Below, in pieces: positions 1 to 12,620 of a stretch of DNA of 64,000 bases. Location: assembly GCF_000219625.1 (NCBI RefSeq), contig NC_018213.1, positions 2,226,055-2,290,054 of the forward strand, given 5' to 3'. This stretch comes from Zymoseptoria tritici IPO323. Its lineage: Eukaryota > Ascomycota > Dothideomycetes > Mycosphaerellales > Mycosphaerellaceae. The translations under genes and the position numbers were made by a program. The number at the start of each line of letters is the position of its first letter. Within the stretch, counting starts at the first letter, position 1. The notes under the pieces were generated by a model that saw nothing but the letters and a program-made list of their open reading frames with translations, did no database searches and was not told the origin of the DNA.

Positions 1-2744
1 TAATTTCTATAGATTCCTAAGCTATGTTCCGGTTATAATCGTTCGTTTAGTCTGTCTATCGTAGAACTTATACTAACCGGTATCTAATTTGTACTTCGTA
101 CCGCCTTTATAAATTATAGCGACGGATAGTAGATTAACGGACATTTAAGGGACGTAGAGTACGCCTTATAGCGCGATTGTTTGCGTACTATCTAGCTGTT
201 ATATAGTAAGTTCTACCGTACCTCTACCGATAGTAAAGAAGCTAGTTCCGTAGCCTTCTATCTCGATCTTACGTTTAAAGGGCTTATATGTTTTAAACAT
301 CTCGCGCTAGTAGTAGACGTATATTAAATAGCCTAAATTAATTACCTAGTCTAATTAACTAAGGTCTACGTCTTCGACTTATACGCGTAAGGTATTTAGT
401 TTAATCGCGGTAAAGGCTTAGATACGGAGCTTATTTAGACTACGGCGTACTCTAGCTAGTTATTCTAATAGGGTAGGAGAGGTACCCTTGTTCGCTAAGA
501 ATGTATATATTCCCGCCTTAGATAGGCCGGACATTATTCTTATAGCGGGTTTGTCCTTCCTAATTTGCTCCTTATCGTCGTCGTCGTTAGAGACATTATT
601 AGTAATACTAGCTAGGTATGTTCTACCTTTTCTTATTTAATTAGAAGGCGGGCGAGAGGGTCGCTCTATACGCTAACGCTTGTCTAGCCGGCCTAAGTCT
701 TCCTTATTTAGAAGGTAAGGAAATTAACTAAAACACGCCCCGTTAGTATACGAAGGAGTACTATTCCTATTATAAATTAAACAGGGTACGTTAAAGTTAC
801 CCTTTAATTAACTACTTAGATACGGTTTTACCGTATTATAATCGGGCGTAATGTACGACGTACGCGGTAGCCTTAGTCCGTCGCGCTTTCTCTTCTAGAG
901 GTTAAACCTCTATAGGCGTACTACGTACGCTATACTAATTTCGCCTTAACTTTACATCGAGAAGTATTTAGCTCGGGCGCGACCTTCGAGTTTACTAAAG
1001 GTAAGGTCGCTACCGGTACTAGCACTAGCGATACTATATATCTCGGTAACTATGTCTATCTAGTCGGCGAAGGTTAGTCTAAGAGTAGAGGTAAATAGAA
1101 GGATTTTATACGCTTCGTTATACTACGCGGTATATAGTAGTCGATTATACTCCTCGATTAGACGATTAAATTCGAGAACGAATATTAAGTAGTCGGCGAC
1201 GGAGTCGAGAGTTAACGCCTATATCTCGCGATACTTAAGAATTGTTATAAACGCGCCCGAGGGTATATAGTCTAATTTAAGGACTATAAGCACCGCCTTA
1301 ACTATTAGGAGGTTTTTAACCTTATCGGAGAGGCGCTTTATACATTACGATACGATGTAGCCGTAGAGTACTTCGTTAACCTTTTCGTACTCGGCTAGTA
1401 TAATTATATAGTCGTTATATTTATTAATATCGTCTACATTCTCGGGGAGAATTAGAGCTATACCTTTAATATAAGGCTCGTTTAGTAGGGGTACTCGTAG
1501 TCCTATATTAAAGAATTTAACTATTCCTATACGCTTTACTATATTTCGATAGTCGTCGTAGAAGGACGACTAATTTTCTAGTCCCTCGAGGAGAGGAACT
1601 ATATCGAAAACTTTACTATCTCCGTAGATGTCCTTTTATACTTTTCGCTATTCTAGTAAGTAGCGAGTAATTCGCTTAGCGACTACTCTTAAGGCAGGCG
1701 CTATTATTGTTGTTACGCGTCTATTACGCGGTCGTATGTCGGAAAAGGTCGAGGTAGACCTTCTTACTCCCTTAGGGAGTAGATCGGAGTTTAGTATGTC
1801 GTCGGCGTCGCTACTATTACTTAGATCGCTAGGTTCGGCGCCGGGTTTAGCGAGGAGTGTTCCGCTAGTTTCTTCTTTAACGTTACTATTAGAGTCTAAG
1901 TCTAATAAGGATATAGTTTATATAGCGTCCGTAGATGTTATGTCCTTTTAAGGAAGATCGGTAGTTAAAGTATTTGTAGCCTCGGTACGGCGCTTAGATT
2001 TTAGATTTTTTAGTAGGTATATAGAATTCTTATCGCCTTATACCCCTTCGCTTTATAGTTATTAAGTAGTATTTTTATTTAGCATTGCTACGAGTCCTTC
2101 GCTAATAATAGTAGGTTCGGTCTTTTTCTTTCCTATTCTTAACTTAATAGTCTATAGGTTCGTACCGACCTTCTTATTATAGCGGTATAGCGCGACTCTA
2201 TCGGCGTTCTAGCGTTTAACCGCTTCGTATTCTTCTTACGTTTAGCCGGGTTTTAGTCCTTTTGCCGTAGGTATAGATATAACAATTAAAAAATTAGTAG
2301 CGTGCTACCTTTAATCGTCGTTTATAACGAGTTAAAAAGTAATAGTAAGTTACCGTATATAAGAGACGTTAATATAATATTAGAGAATTAGGTAGCGTTG
2401 TACCTTTAAAATTAAACAACTGTCGAAGTTAACCCCTTAGGGATTTAATTACCGCTTACGGTATAGGTTATTAACTACTAATTAATAGACTATGCTTTAA
2501 TTTAAGTTATATAGGTCTAGCCCTTTAGGCAAATTAATTTAAATTGTTTAAGGATAAATTAATCCCTTTTGTATATATAGCATTACTATTTAGTTATTAA
2601 CTACAATTAATATAAAGTCGTTACTTCGTGTTCTACGACTTCGTTTAGCTAAGCATTACGACTAATGCGGTAGTTTAAGGAGAGGAACAGTAATGTTATA
2701 TTACGTATAAACGCTTACCCGGGCTTATAACCTTTTAAAAGTCA
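1..2744 (-). mobile_element. RIP-mutated Ty1/copia retrotransposon relic, cut by the window edge
   Basis: No open gene survives here, but the minus strand keeps a recognisable reading frame broken by TAA/TAG codons. At about 190-330 it reads like a copia protease (a degraded N/D-S-G-C-type motif, then an RxMF..YKPF stretch and GRGTVEL). At about 980-1330 it reads like a retrotransposon gag. The order gag then protease from high to low coordinates puts the 5' end near 2744, where a ...CA end is compatible with an LTR boundary; integrase, RT and RNase H would lie beyond base 1. CpA/TpG are depleted and TpA is very high while CpG is kept, the mark of RIP. I could not delimit the LTR. Family call fairly sure, boundary weak. 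Confidence 0.7.
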
Positions 2745-3611
2745 TAAGCTATAGATTGTTGATCTACATAGTAGGCCATAGTCTTAACTAAATACAGATA
2801 TAGTACGATGTCGGACCTGAACACGTGTTCAATATTCAACATACTACCAATCGGTCGAACCTCGTGTAATCTACATACTTTCCATTCGCATTCGTTTCCA
2901 TTTGTTCCTGTGAATCGCCCCACCTCTACAGAGCTAGAGTACACACACGTGCAACCAACACGGTATGCTCATTCGTTGCAGGCTCTTGTATGTATTTGTA
3001 TATGGTGTCTGTGTTGTTGCAGACTGTAACAAGTATCTCTGCTTCCCCCTCCTTTCCCATCCGTTCCCGTGGACATCCTCGCTTATTGCGTAACCTGCAT
3101 ACTTCATATGGGAGTAGCACGTGCTGTCCAAAAGTGGGCCGGGACCTTGTTCGATTACGCACCGAGATTTTCAAGAACTGTTCTCACTGGTTCACAGGAC
3201 TCGCACTTCGTCACGGTGCAAGTGTATTGGTTGGCAAAAGGCCTCGTATCTGTTTGACATTGTCCGCCGCGGAATCTCCAGGGAGCTCAACACACAGCCA
3301 GCAACCGTACACCCCTACCTGCGCATGATTGTTGCGGCGTCATTGTGCCCGCGGCTTCGAATCAGCACCGCACGTAGCGATGCAATTGGCTATACAATGA
3401 TATCTCACTATTGGGCCGGTGGATCGGTGGGAAGCGGTTTCACCACGGCGGCCTTTAGCTGTTTGATCGAGGGATCACACACCGTTGAATGAAGCATGGT
3501 CGCGCCTGTCACCATCCAAAAATTCCGCTCCTTATATCCGGAAGTGTGGACAGCACGGGTGAAGAGACCAGAAGACGAGCCTTGACGAACAAAACATATC
3601 GAAAGCTGCTC
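2745..3611. other. intergenic, no supported gene
   Basis: Base composition returns to normal at about 2745, directly after the copia relic. Several short overlapping frames exist on both strands, none with a recognisable domain, signal peptide or splice pattern. Confidence 0.5.
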
Positions 3612-4214
3612 TCATAAGCACTGATTGCTGACCATTTCCACTGCACCCAGAAATGGGGTTACTCCTAGTGCGCTTTTCTCTGCATCTCGAGCCTTTTTTG
3701 CTGCGCTTTCCGGGACCTCCAAAATAGCCACATTACTTTCCAAATTTTCACGACCTCGTGCCTTAAGATCGCAGGCCGGCCAGGGAAATGTTGCTTCCCA
3801 TTCAGGAACCATACCTCCAAGCGATGAGGGATTCATGACTCGAAGAACGGGGAAAGCATCGGTGCCAGCATTAAGTGCTCTGCGAAACGCTCCTCTTCCA
3901 ATTCGTTGAACGCCAATAACTTTGCCGTATCGGAGTTTCCTATCGGCTTCCAATGCCGCTACCTTGATGCCCTTTTCCTTAAGGAGTCTCTCGTTTTTAG
4001 CTCTTAGACCTGGTCTTGCTTCAGCAGGGTCAATCGCGCCCTTGATGCAACAGGGGAAAACATACCTGCTCCAGGGCGAGAATAGAGGAGACGGGAAGGA
4101 AATGTCAGGATCATCAGAGCGATTGGAGTGGTCATTGAGCAGTGCGACTACGCCGAGACAAGGCACCAAACAGACGCCGACCGCTGCAGCAACGAACATC
4201 AAGCTCGTACTCAT
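3612..4214 (-). CDS. hypothetical protein with N-terminal membrane segment or signal anchor
   Basis: Single-exon frame of 200 codons starting at the ATG at 4214. Residues 5-27 are strongly hydrophobic (MFVAAAVGVCLVPCLGVVALL) and could be a signal peptide or membrane anchor. The remainder is soluble, with a basic lysine/arginine-rich stretch around residues 70-110. I recognise no family. It lies on the same strand as, and downstream of, the interrupted secreted-protein gene at 4727-5393. The frame could be fortuitous; no intron is needed to read it. Confidence 0.45.
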   Translation of the reverse strand: MSTSLMFVAAAVGVCLVPCLGVVALLNDHSNRSDDPDISFPSPLFSPWSRYVFPCCIKGAIDPAEARPGLRAKNERLLKEKGIKVAALEADRKLRYGKVIGVQRIGRGAFRRALNAGTDAFPVLRVMNPSSLGGMVPEWEATFPWPACDLKARGRENLESNVAILEVPESAAKKARDAEKSALGVTPFLGAVEMVSNQCL

Positions 4215-4726
4215 TGAACATCACCAGGCCATCGATGATCGCGAGGCTGCAGCGGAGCGACGTTCGTCTTGAGCGGTCCAAGCCGCATCGGCGCACCCGG
4301 CGAGTGGAAGATTGTGGCCGGTGAAGTTGGTGGTGAGCGAGGTGGCGAGTGTCCTTCATGTTGGACATCAACCCATCATCTTTAAGGTCATCGTGCGCGT
4401 TGTCACTGTCGTCGGCACGAGGCTCTTGGACATATTGACAAACCCTTGCAACCTAGGTTGTGAGGACATCTGCTGCACGTGTTGGCTTACGGTGGGAAAG
4501 AAGGTAGAACGCATGTAACAATGTTTAGGACACCAACCGGCAGGAGGGCCGGTGGTGAATACGCGTAGCTCTTGGTGGCACGCATGCTCTCCACGAAGTC
4601 TAAAATACACCAAATCGAGTCACCAAAATCCCATCTTGTCAGCCCGACGGCGCGCTCTCTGTGATCCTGAGGAAGAGAGCCACGCCCGATCTGGCTTCTC
4701 CGCAATCGAATCCATTCTGATCCCGC
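4215..4726. other. intergenic
   Basis: Lies between the hypothetical gene and the 3' end of the split secreted-protein gene. I see nothing else supportable in it. Confidence 0.5.
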
Positions 4727-5393
4727 TCAAGACCCGAGGCAAGGGTCCTCGTCCACGGGGTTCTCGGCCAGGGAGCACAGCCCGTTCCCTCCATTGTCCT
4801 TAGCGTTGGGCTCGAGGCTGTCATCTACGCAGTTCTGGATGCAGTATGTGAAGGCCTGTCCCGCTCCGGTAATGTCGCTGGCAGCAGGGCCCTACGCGGT
4901 GCATCAGTATTTGATCCGATCAACAATGTCGAGGGCATACTTACGCGGTGACAAGCGTCGACCGTCGGTTCTCCCCAACCGCACAAACAGTAGGCCGCCG
5001 GGTCCGTGGTCTATCGGCACTCGTCAGAGATAAGAGAACAATCTGCGTCATGAGGCACGAAGGCTACTCACTGCGACGATGCAGAGGCCCAAGTGGTTAT
5101 TGCAGAGGTCGTCATGCGGAGTATTGCCGAAGCATCCGCGAACAGCATCCCTGCCCCAGTTTTTGCAATGGCTGTTGTCGGTGCACTGAAAGTAAGACAG
5201 TCAGTGTGAATTCAATCAACCTTCTCGCTCGGTTTCTTCGTCTATCGAGACTTACACTGGCCGTGCGTCCGTCAGGGTTCCAGCGGAACTCATTCCGGTT
5301 GTCGCGTGTTCTGAGCCCCATGAGCCCTCTCTTCTCGTGGTTCGCCTCCATTGCAACAGAATCGAGTTTTTTGACCACGAACTTTGTCTTCGC
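4727..5393 (-). pseudogene. 3' part of a cysteine-rich secreted protein gene split by a retrotransposon
   Basis: Minus-strand exons read 5393-5256 (138 bases, of which 5393-5390 is the duplicated target site), 5185-5072, 5010-4945 and 4891-4727 (stop at 4729-4727). The introns are 70, 61 and 53 bases, each GT...AG with standard donors (GTAAGT, GTGAGT, GTAAGT), and every exon junction keeps frame. The exons carry twelve cysteines: five in exon 2, three in exon 3, four in exon 4. Upstream, the frame stops at the LTR boundary at 5394. Its start codon and signal peptide lie 9.2 kb away at 14640-14697 on the far side of the gypsy element. Counting the target duplication once, the frame matches across the insertion (192 bases to the first donor), giving about 178 codons before disruption. 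The cysteine spacing matches no family I know; an effector-like role is inference. Only small internal gene pieces could be expressed now. Confidence 0.8.
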
Positions 5394-5567
5394 TGATCAA
5401 AAAGCGGAAAAAGAATGATACTCATTTATGAGGGCGGAGGCCCTTAAGCTATATAGACTAACTAAAACGAGCGAGTTATATAATAATGACGAGCCTTTAA
5501 GTGAAACGGTGCCTAAGGCTTTAAGGGTTCAAGTAAACCTAAGCGAGGTTTTTGGTGTTTTTGAACA
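5394..5567 (-). repeat. downstream (3') LTR of the gypsy element
   Basis: 174 bases, TG...CA on the plus strand, paired with 14466-14639 at a constant offset of 9,072. I count seven differences, all transitions, all TGA/TAA or TCA/TTA exchanges. The end facing 5393 abuts the TCGC target duplication. Confidence 0.93.
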
Positions 5568-5580
5568 TCCTCCCCTTTAG
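5568..5580 (-). other. polypurine tract of the gypsy element
   Basis: On the minus strand this reads CTAAAGGGGAGGA directly before the LTR TG. This is the expected place for plus-strand priming and it fixes the element's orientation. Confidence 0.8.
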
Positions 5581-5985
5581 TAAATACGTGACCTTAAGCG
5601 TTCGTGACAACCTTAATTAAAGGCTTAGGTTATATGCTAATGCTCTTAAGTAGGTGTGCGTGATCTCGAACGAACGAGCGTGATCTAGGAGGTCCGTGAT
5701 TGCTCGGAAGGTAAGGGCTTAAGTGCAATCGTCTAGCTAATTCTAGTAGGTGAATAATCTAATTTACGTACTATTACAAGCTTTAAGCTGGTAACTGCTG
5801 GCACGTAGTCGAATTTACTAGCAGGCCGCTCCTCTAAGGGCACAAAAGCGACTGTGTTCTTCTTTTTAAACCCTCTCTCTTTTATTAACTTCCGCAATCC
5901 TTTCCTTCCCCTTTCCTTAGACCTTTATATAGTCTACGATTACTATACCTTATAACACTATAACATACCTTAAGTAATAGTCGCT

Positions 5986-8107
5986 ATGGCGAAGGGTAAC
6001 GAAGACAAGCGCAAGAAAGACGATAAGAGTAAGGACGACAAGGTCGACAAGCAGCTCCGCCGATCTCCTCGTAAGCTAGCCCCTAAGTTCCCTCCTACGA
6101 AGGCTGTTTAAAGTGCTATTAAGACAGTCAAGCGCGGATACTTAGATGTAAGGATATTAACTTAAGCATTTGGCTCGGTCTTAAGCAGTAAGAAGCAGCC
6201 GTTACGAGCTGCTGCTACCTAAGAATTAATAGACAAGTTCGCTTTAAGGAAACTCTACGTCCAGCCTAATGTTATGTCTCGGCGTAACCGTATAGAGTAT
6301 ACTAAATTTGGGTATAAGCAAGCTACCGGTTACAAGTCGGCATACGATGCTTATCGCGATAGGCTTAACATGTCTGCCTTAAGCCTTAGGTCTAAGCTAC
6401 TAGGCATACGCGCCCCTACAAGTAACAATTACGAAATCCCTTAGCGCAACCCTTAACTAGCAAACTAGGGCCGTAGCTTAAGGAGTCGCACTACCGCATA
6501 AGGTTAGGACCCTACGATACCTCGCAACGTCCTTAACTGCTCTCCGGATCTTCGTAGCTTGTACCCTAAGCTAGATCGGTTCGACCCTTAAGGAAACATT
6601 AATAGCACTGCTATGTACGCCTCTGTCGGCGCTCGACTTAAAGCTCTCCTTACTCCTAGCCTAGCCTCTAATCGCATCGCGGTTACAGACGCATAGATAA
6701 GGGAAGTAATGTATTATCTAATCATAGTGTCGAATGCGCCTATTAAGTACCTTCGGCAATTTCTAGCTGCCTTTACGATTTCCTAACTTAATGCCTTAAT
6801 CGATAGACTTTAAGCGTTCGAGCTAGGCGATCTGCGCAGCTTAGACTAGCGTAAATCGGACGGTTACCTTATTAGGGCCTGTAAGTAATAGCGTCTAGTC
6901 TCTCTTTTTACTTAAGCCCTTGGTAGCAGCCCTTAAGAAGGCAACTGTAGCTGCGAGTCCGGCAAGCGCAAGGCTAGTCCCTTTAAGTTATGCCGTAGTA
7001 GTAAAGGCTGCTTTAGCTGCTGCGCTAACTACAGCTATACTAACTACTACGATATCGCCGATATAGAGGATATTAACTTAATAGCTGTCGCAGCTCGTTC
7101 CCCTAACTTAAGGGGTCCTTTGTCTGCTCGTAAGGAGATAGACACTACTCCTTCGCGGCTAGAGCGTCCTTACTTAGATCCTTTAAGGGGGTTCGGTGGA
7201 TCTCCGGGTTCTAGGCCTTTGTCCTTCTAGCTTCCTAAGCACTACGCCTAAGGAATGCCTATAACTATAGATAACAGGTATCGCCGCGACAACCCTTAAG
7301 CTAGGCGTACGACCCGTCTAGCTAACGCACCTCTACTCTTCCGTATAGGGCAACAAGGCTCCTCTAGGCCTGGCCCTACCCTCTTCCTAACAGGCGATCG
7401 TTAAGGCACTCTAGCGCTAGTGCCCTCTAGTTTAAGTACTCGTCGGGGCCCGCCTCCTCGGCCGAGCACCATACCCGCTCCCGTTTAAGCTCCGGTTCGA
7501 AACGTACTAGCTCTAGCTCGTTAATCTCTAAGCCTACCGTTCTATAATGCGGCGGAGGATTTCGTAGATCTAATGCACGAAGGAGAGAGGCTCTTATACG
7601 CTATTAATTAGACCTTAATACTAGCACGGACCGGCTTAACTAATAATTACGACCTAATTCTAACCTTCTCCGGCCGCCTTGTACACGAGCTAGTGCTCCC
7701 CTTAAGCGGTTTCGCTACCTAGGGGAACCTGTTTTTTTAGCACGGCTCCTCGGGCTGACAATAGGCGTTAAGCATATAGCGTAGAGGGCCCAACAGTTCC
7801 TCCGGGAAGCTAACGCACGCGCGTGTACACGGAGCATATCGAGCAGCTCTACCGCAACCGCTTTAATAAGCGCTACTCCGTATATTAAGTCGTCTAGATA
7901 GCTCTCTCGCGGGCTTAAGTGCGTCTTAGGGCTAATTAAGGCATTACTCCTTAGATGCTGCACTTGCAGGCGGTAATGTCAGCCCTTAAGACGCAGCTTA
8001 TTACTAAGAAGGAAGAAGATGCTAAGAGGGAGTAGGCTAAGAAGGGTTAATTCGGGTCTAAGTAGGATCGGTAGAAAATTCGTAGGCTTAAGCAGGAGCA
8101 CTAAAAG
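5986..8107 (+). pseudogene. antisense reading frame in the gypsy element, between integrase and 3' LTR
   Basis: Starts with an ATG at 5986 and a lysine/aspartate-rich N-terminus. It continues in one frame to about 7755, broken only by TAA/TAG codons, never by a TGA or an indel, as expected if CAA, CAG and TGG codons were hit by RIP. A second stretch, shifted by one base (about 7757-8107), codes a highly charged, probably coiled C-terminus; a lost intron or a frameshift could join the two. It runs opposite to gag-pol and fills the space where many gypsy elements have only a short untranslated region. I recognise no domain; a glycine/cysteine patch near 6945-7035 is the only local feature. Coding origin is inferred from frame conservation. 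Confidence 0.6.
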
Positions 8108-9539
8108 CGTTGTTTTTCTTGTTTTTCTTTTTTTTTTTTCTAAGCCCCCTTATCTGCTAGGCTGTGCATGCGATGCAATGCGATACGACGCTAGAAAGCT
8201 AGCGCGAAATGAATGTATAATAGCACTTAAGGACTAGCCTTAAGTATAAAAAACATAAAATAAAAACCCTCCGGGGGATCTATTAAACTTAGGCCCTCGC
8301 ATTAACCTTTCGTTTAGACTTAAAGGTTAGCTTCCTTCGTAGCTACACCGCAGGATTACGAGGAGCTTCCCTTGTGTTCTAGGGTAGTCGTCGACAGGGC
8401 ACAACTACAATAGTGTCCTCGTTATTACCTAACTCCCCTTAGGGTTTAAGTAGAGTCTCCTAGAGCTCGGAAGGGATTATAAGTAGTTCCTCTTCCGTTT
8501 CTTCTATAATAGGCTCCGTAGGGATAGGAATAGTTGCTGCAATAGGGTTAACTTAAGCGTCTTCCCTTAATGTTGCTGCTGCATTTACCGGATGCATAAC
8601 CGGCTAACTTAAGGGTGCTAACTTCTTTAGCTCCCTAAAACGTTTCTTTTCGAGAGTAGCCTTAAGTTTCTCTACCTCCTTAGCATTATCTCGATTCGCG
8701 CGTAAAACGTCCCTATACTTCCTTCGGATCTTATTAGCAGCGAGTTTAAGCTTGTGCTAAAACTTTAGCTAATCGTTAGTTTTTAAGGAATCTAAAGGTT
8801 TGCCCTCCCCTAAAAGGAATCGAAGGGCTCCTAACCGTTTAAGCTGCTATAAAGACAACTTGTCCTACTTCTGTTTAGGAATAGTCGCTAGAGTAGAGAA
8901 ACTTAAGTGTAGATTAAGTGCAAGATTATTACGTAAGGAGTCCTTAAACTCCTGGCTAGCGGCCTTAAGTAAAATCTCCTGTCTACAGCGCTTCTGCCAG
9001 TCCCTAAAACTAGTGCAGTTAGCGCGGATTAGTCGATCACTATGCACTTAATGCTTAACTATAGAACCGTCGTAGGACTCTAAGGTATATATACTAAGCT
9101 AGCTCCGCTTAATTACCTTAAAGGGGCCTACGAAGGTCGGTTAGAGCTTCGTCTTAGTCTTATTTAAGACAAGAACAAAGTCTCCCTCGATAAACTTGCT
9201 ATTAGTTTCCTTAAAGGTGTGCCTACTAATAGCGCCGGCTCTTACTACTTTCGTAAGTAGCTTTTCTGCAGCAATTGTCCTAGCGTTCTGCATTACTTAA
9301 TACCTAGATTCAGGATCCTCGGGCTTAAGCTGCATCGGACGTAGGTACGGATAATCCTTAAGTATTCGGGGCTGCTAGCCGAACAAGAGGAAAAACGGGC
9401 TATATCTACAACCGGACTGGGCCCGGATTCGACTTAAATACAGCGCCTTAGGAAGGTATAAGTCCCAAGCGTGCACGCTTTTACTATAGCACATCTTAGA
9501 GAGGATCCGGCCGAGAACACTGTTTAAGGCTTTAACCTT

Positions 9540-12500
9540 CCTATTCGTGCGGGGATAGTAGGGCGTCGTTAGCCTATAGTTAGCTTAAAGGGTATCTATA
9601 AGGATATTAAACGCCTTGCTTATAAAGTTGGATCTATTGTTACTAAGGACTTCCCTTAGGGGTCTAAAGTTCGTATAGATCTCTTCTTAAACAAAGCGAG
9701 CGACTGTCTCGGTTTCTTAATTCGAGGTAGCCCTTGTAACCGGCTAACTAGTAGCATAATCTACGGCTATAATAATGTACTTGTTACTATTAAGTGTAAC
9801 AGGCATTAGACCGACAACATTAATCGCCTAGCGCTTAAATGGCTTAAGCTTGGAATTAGCTTAGTAGAATCGCGGCTCCTGTAGGGGACTCCGGGACTTC
9901 TTCTTCGTAGCTTAACACTAAGGGCAAGTAGAAGCGTAGTTATAAACATCCTGTTCAAGTAACTACTACTAGCCCCTCGCTCGAAGAATGCTACAGACGC
10001 CGGGCAATGCGAAGTGCCCGTAGTTATTATAGCAGCGTTTAAGGAAGTCCTACCGGAATTCCGGATCTACGTAAGGTACAAGGCTTCTATTAGCCTCGCG
10101 ATAATACAGGAGGTCGTCCTTAAGGACAAGATCTAACACCTTCTTTTTAATTAAGCGGCTTAGCTTCTTGTTCTCGGGCATCTCCCCTATAGTTTTAAAT
10201 TAGATTACCCTATTAACTACCTTACACTCGGAGAATCCTCGAATAATCGTTCCCCTTGTAGCGTTTTCCTTAAAGCAGCGAGGCAAGGCGGTTAAGAAAT
10301 CCGTAGGCTTAAGTAATTAATCCCCTAGCTATATAGAACCCTCCCCTGCTATATTAGCTAGGGTTGCTTCTATTAAGTCCGGCCGGCGGGAGAGGGCATT
10401 AGGAACGATAGCCTTACTCCCCTTGCGGTAGCGGATGTCGATGTCGTAAGCTTAAAACTCCTTAATCTAACGTGTAAGTCGCTTAGTTAGAGTTTTAGAG
10501 GTTTTTAGGTACTGTAGGCTGTAGTAATCCGTAATTACTTAAGTCTTGGTCCTATTGTCGATGTAGTAGTTCTATTTTCGAAGGGCTTCCTTAATAGTAA
10601 GGAGCTCCTTCTCGTACACCGGATAGTTTAGTTCTGCCCCTTGTAGTTTGCAGCCCTCGAAAGCAACCGGATGTAATTTCCTATTAGAGTTAGCTTAATG
10701 TAGGACTGCACTAAGCGCCTACTTACTTACATCCGTTTTAATAATAAAGGGCTTCTTAGTATCTAGCATAATTAGTACTAGCTCGCTGCACAAGGCTTCC
10801 TTAAGCTTCGTAAAAGCGATAGTGCACTAGGTAGTCTACTTAATAGGGCGCTTCTTCTTAGCACGTAGTAGCAAGTTATCTTCCTTAAGGAGGTCTAATA
10901 GTAGAGTAGCGTGCCTAGCAAAGTCTCTAACGTACTTGCGGTAGAAGGAAGCTAGCCTAATAAACTACCGCACTTCTTAAGCGTTAGTCGGCTGTAGCTA
11001 GTCTCGGACAATAGAGATCTTGTCTTCTATAGGCCTAACTTAATTATAGCTTACTTAGTGCCTACAGAAGTCGAATTCCTTAACCCTAATGTAGCATTTC
11101 TTAGGGGAGCAATACAGCTCTTATAATCGCAGGATATCTAGGACTTCCTTTAAGTAGACTTCGTGCTCCTCTAAAGTTTCGGAGAAGATTACGATGTCGT
11201 CTAAGTAAACTACACACGTCTTGTAAAGGTGCTTTCTTAGGGCTTCGTTTATTAAGCTCTAAAAGCTTGCCGGTGCATTGCATAAGCTAAAAGGCATTAC
11301 CTTAAAGTAGTATTTGCCCTAGCGAGTGTTAAATGCCGTCTTGTGCTAGTCCTCTTCCTTTACTTTTAATTGCTAGAACCCGGAGGTTAAGTTAATCTTG
11401 GTAAAGTACCTTAAACTATAAAATGCATCTAAGTAGTCGGAAATCCGAGGTAGGGGGAATCGATCCTTAACGGTAGCGTTATTTAGAGCCCTGAAATTAA
11501 CGCACATTCGCCATTTCCCTCCTAGCTTAGGTACAAGTAACACAGGGCTTCCCTAAGCCGATTAGGATTTGTTAATTAACCTACGCTTCTAGAGTTCCTT
11601 AATTTAAGACTCCTGTTTAAGCGATTAGGCATAAGACAGCTAGTAAGGCTGTTAATTAATCGGCTTGTAGTCCCCGGTGTCGATTAAATGCATAATAAAC
11701 CGGTCCTTCGGTAGCTTGTTAGGCAAGGAAGATCTAAAAAGATCCCTATTGTTTAGGATAATGCGGCTTAAGCTGGGTTCCTTACTTAAGGGAGGAGGAA
11801 CGTCGTCTTCCTTAAGGGACATAGGGTCGTCCTTAGGATCGCGTTCCCTCTCCTGTTGCCGCTCCTAGTATTTATCTATGTTTAAGAGATATAAGGGCAT
11901 GTCGGGATTAACGTTAAGTAAATCCTCTAGTTCCTTAAGGGAACAGAGGTCCTTATCTACCAGAACGCTCCTTAAGTTAGGAGCGTATTTAGAGCATAGT
12001 ATAGCATACTTAACACCGTTGTCGTATAAGTACACCTTGTTCGTAAAGAAATTAATAGTCGGGCAGTACTGCCTAAACTATTTAAGGCTAAGGATTACCT
12101 CGTAATTAGCGAGATTAAGCACTCGGGCAGTAATTTCCCCCTTAAAGTTACGCAGCTAGTAAGGCAGCTTAACTCTAAGGGTTGTCTCTATTGCTGTGCC
12201 GTTAGGCAGAACTACGGTCTGGGAATCTATAGCTACTTAAGCCTCTAGAAACTAGTCCGCGATCGTTCGTAAGACGTATACATGCGTAGCCCTAGTATCG
12301 AACAGGAACTTAGCCTTAATAGAATGCTTACTTAAACCTAAGCGTCTAGAGGTAACTAAAAGGTTTGGTCCTATAGCGTTAAGGTAGTTAAGTTAAGTAT
12401 TAGGAGAGATCCTAAGTAATAAGGGCGACGCAACAGACGACTTAGAATCCTTAGCATCTAAGTCGCTATCTATTTTTTTGTCGGCTTGCTTAAGCCCCCC

Positions 12501-12620
12501 TTGCGTCTGTTGTAGTTGTCCTGCTTCTTCTGCAAGTCTAGCTTAAGCTTCTTCTAATAGTAATACTAGGTGTGTCCGGCGACTCCGCAGTTATAGCACT
12601 TTAAGGAATACTCCTAAGCC
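9540..12620 (-). pseudogene. gag-pol relic of the gypsy element
   Basis: Read on the minus strand, a CCHC-type zinc knuckle lies near 12610-12565 (CYNCG..GH, with the final Cys codon now Tyr). A reverse transcriptase lies near 11410-11090, including a well-preserved YLDDIVIFSE core at about 11207-11180 and an upstream NTR.GKYYFKVMPF segment. RNase H (YPVYEKELL.IKEALRK) is near 10640-10590, and integrase is near 9790-9540 (VDYAT and TPYYPRT segments around catalytic positions). The RT segment alone has five in-frame stops in about 110 codons, all TAG or TAA at places where the family usually has Gln or Trp. The protease was not located. Non-functional. Confidence 0.88.

Noticed and set aside
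1736..1951. 71-codon plus frame in the copia relic
   Set aside because: Lies antisense to gag in RIP-mutated DNA. Ser/Leu-rich by composition.
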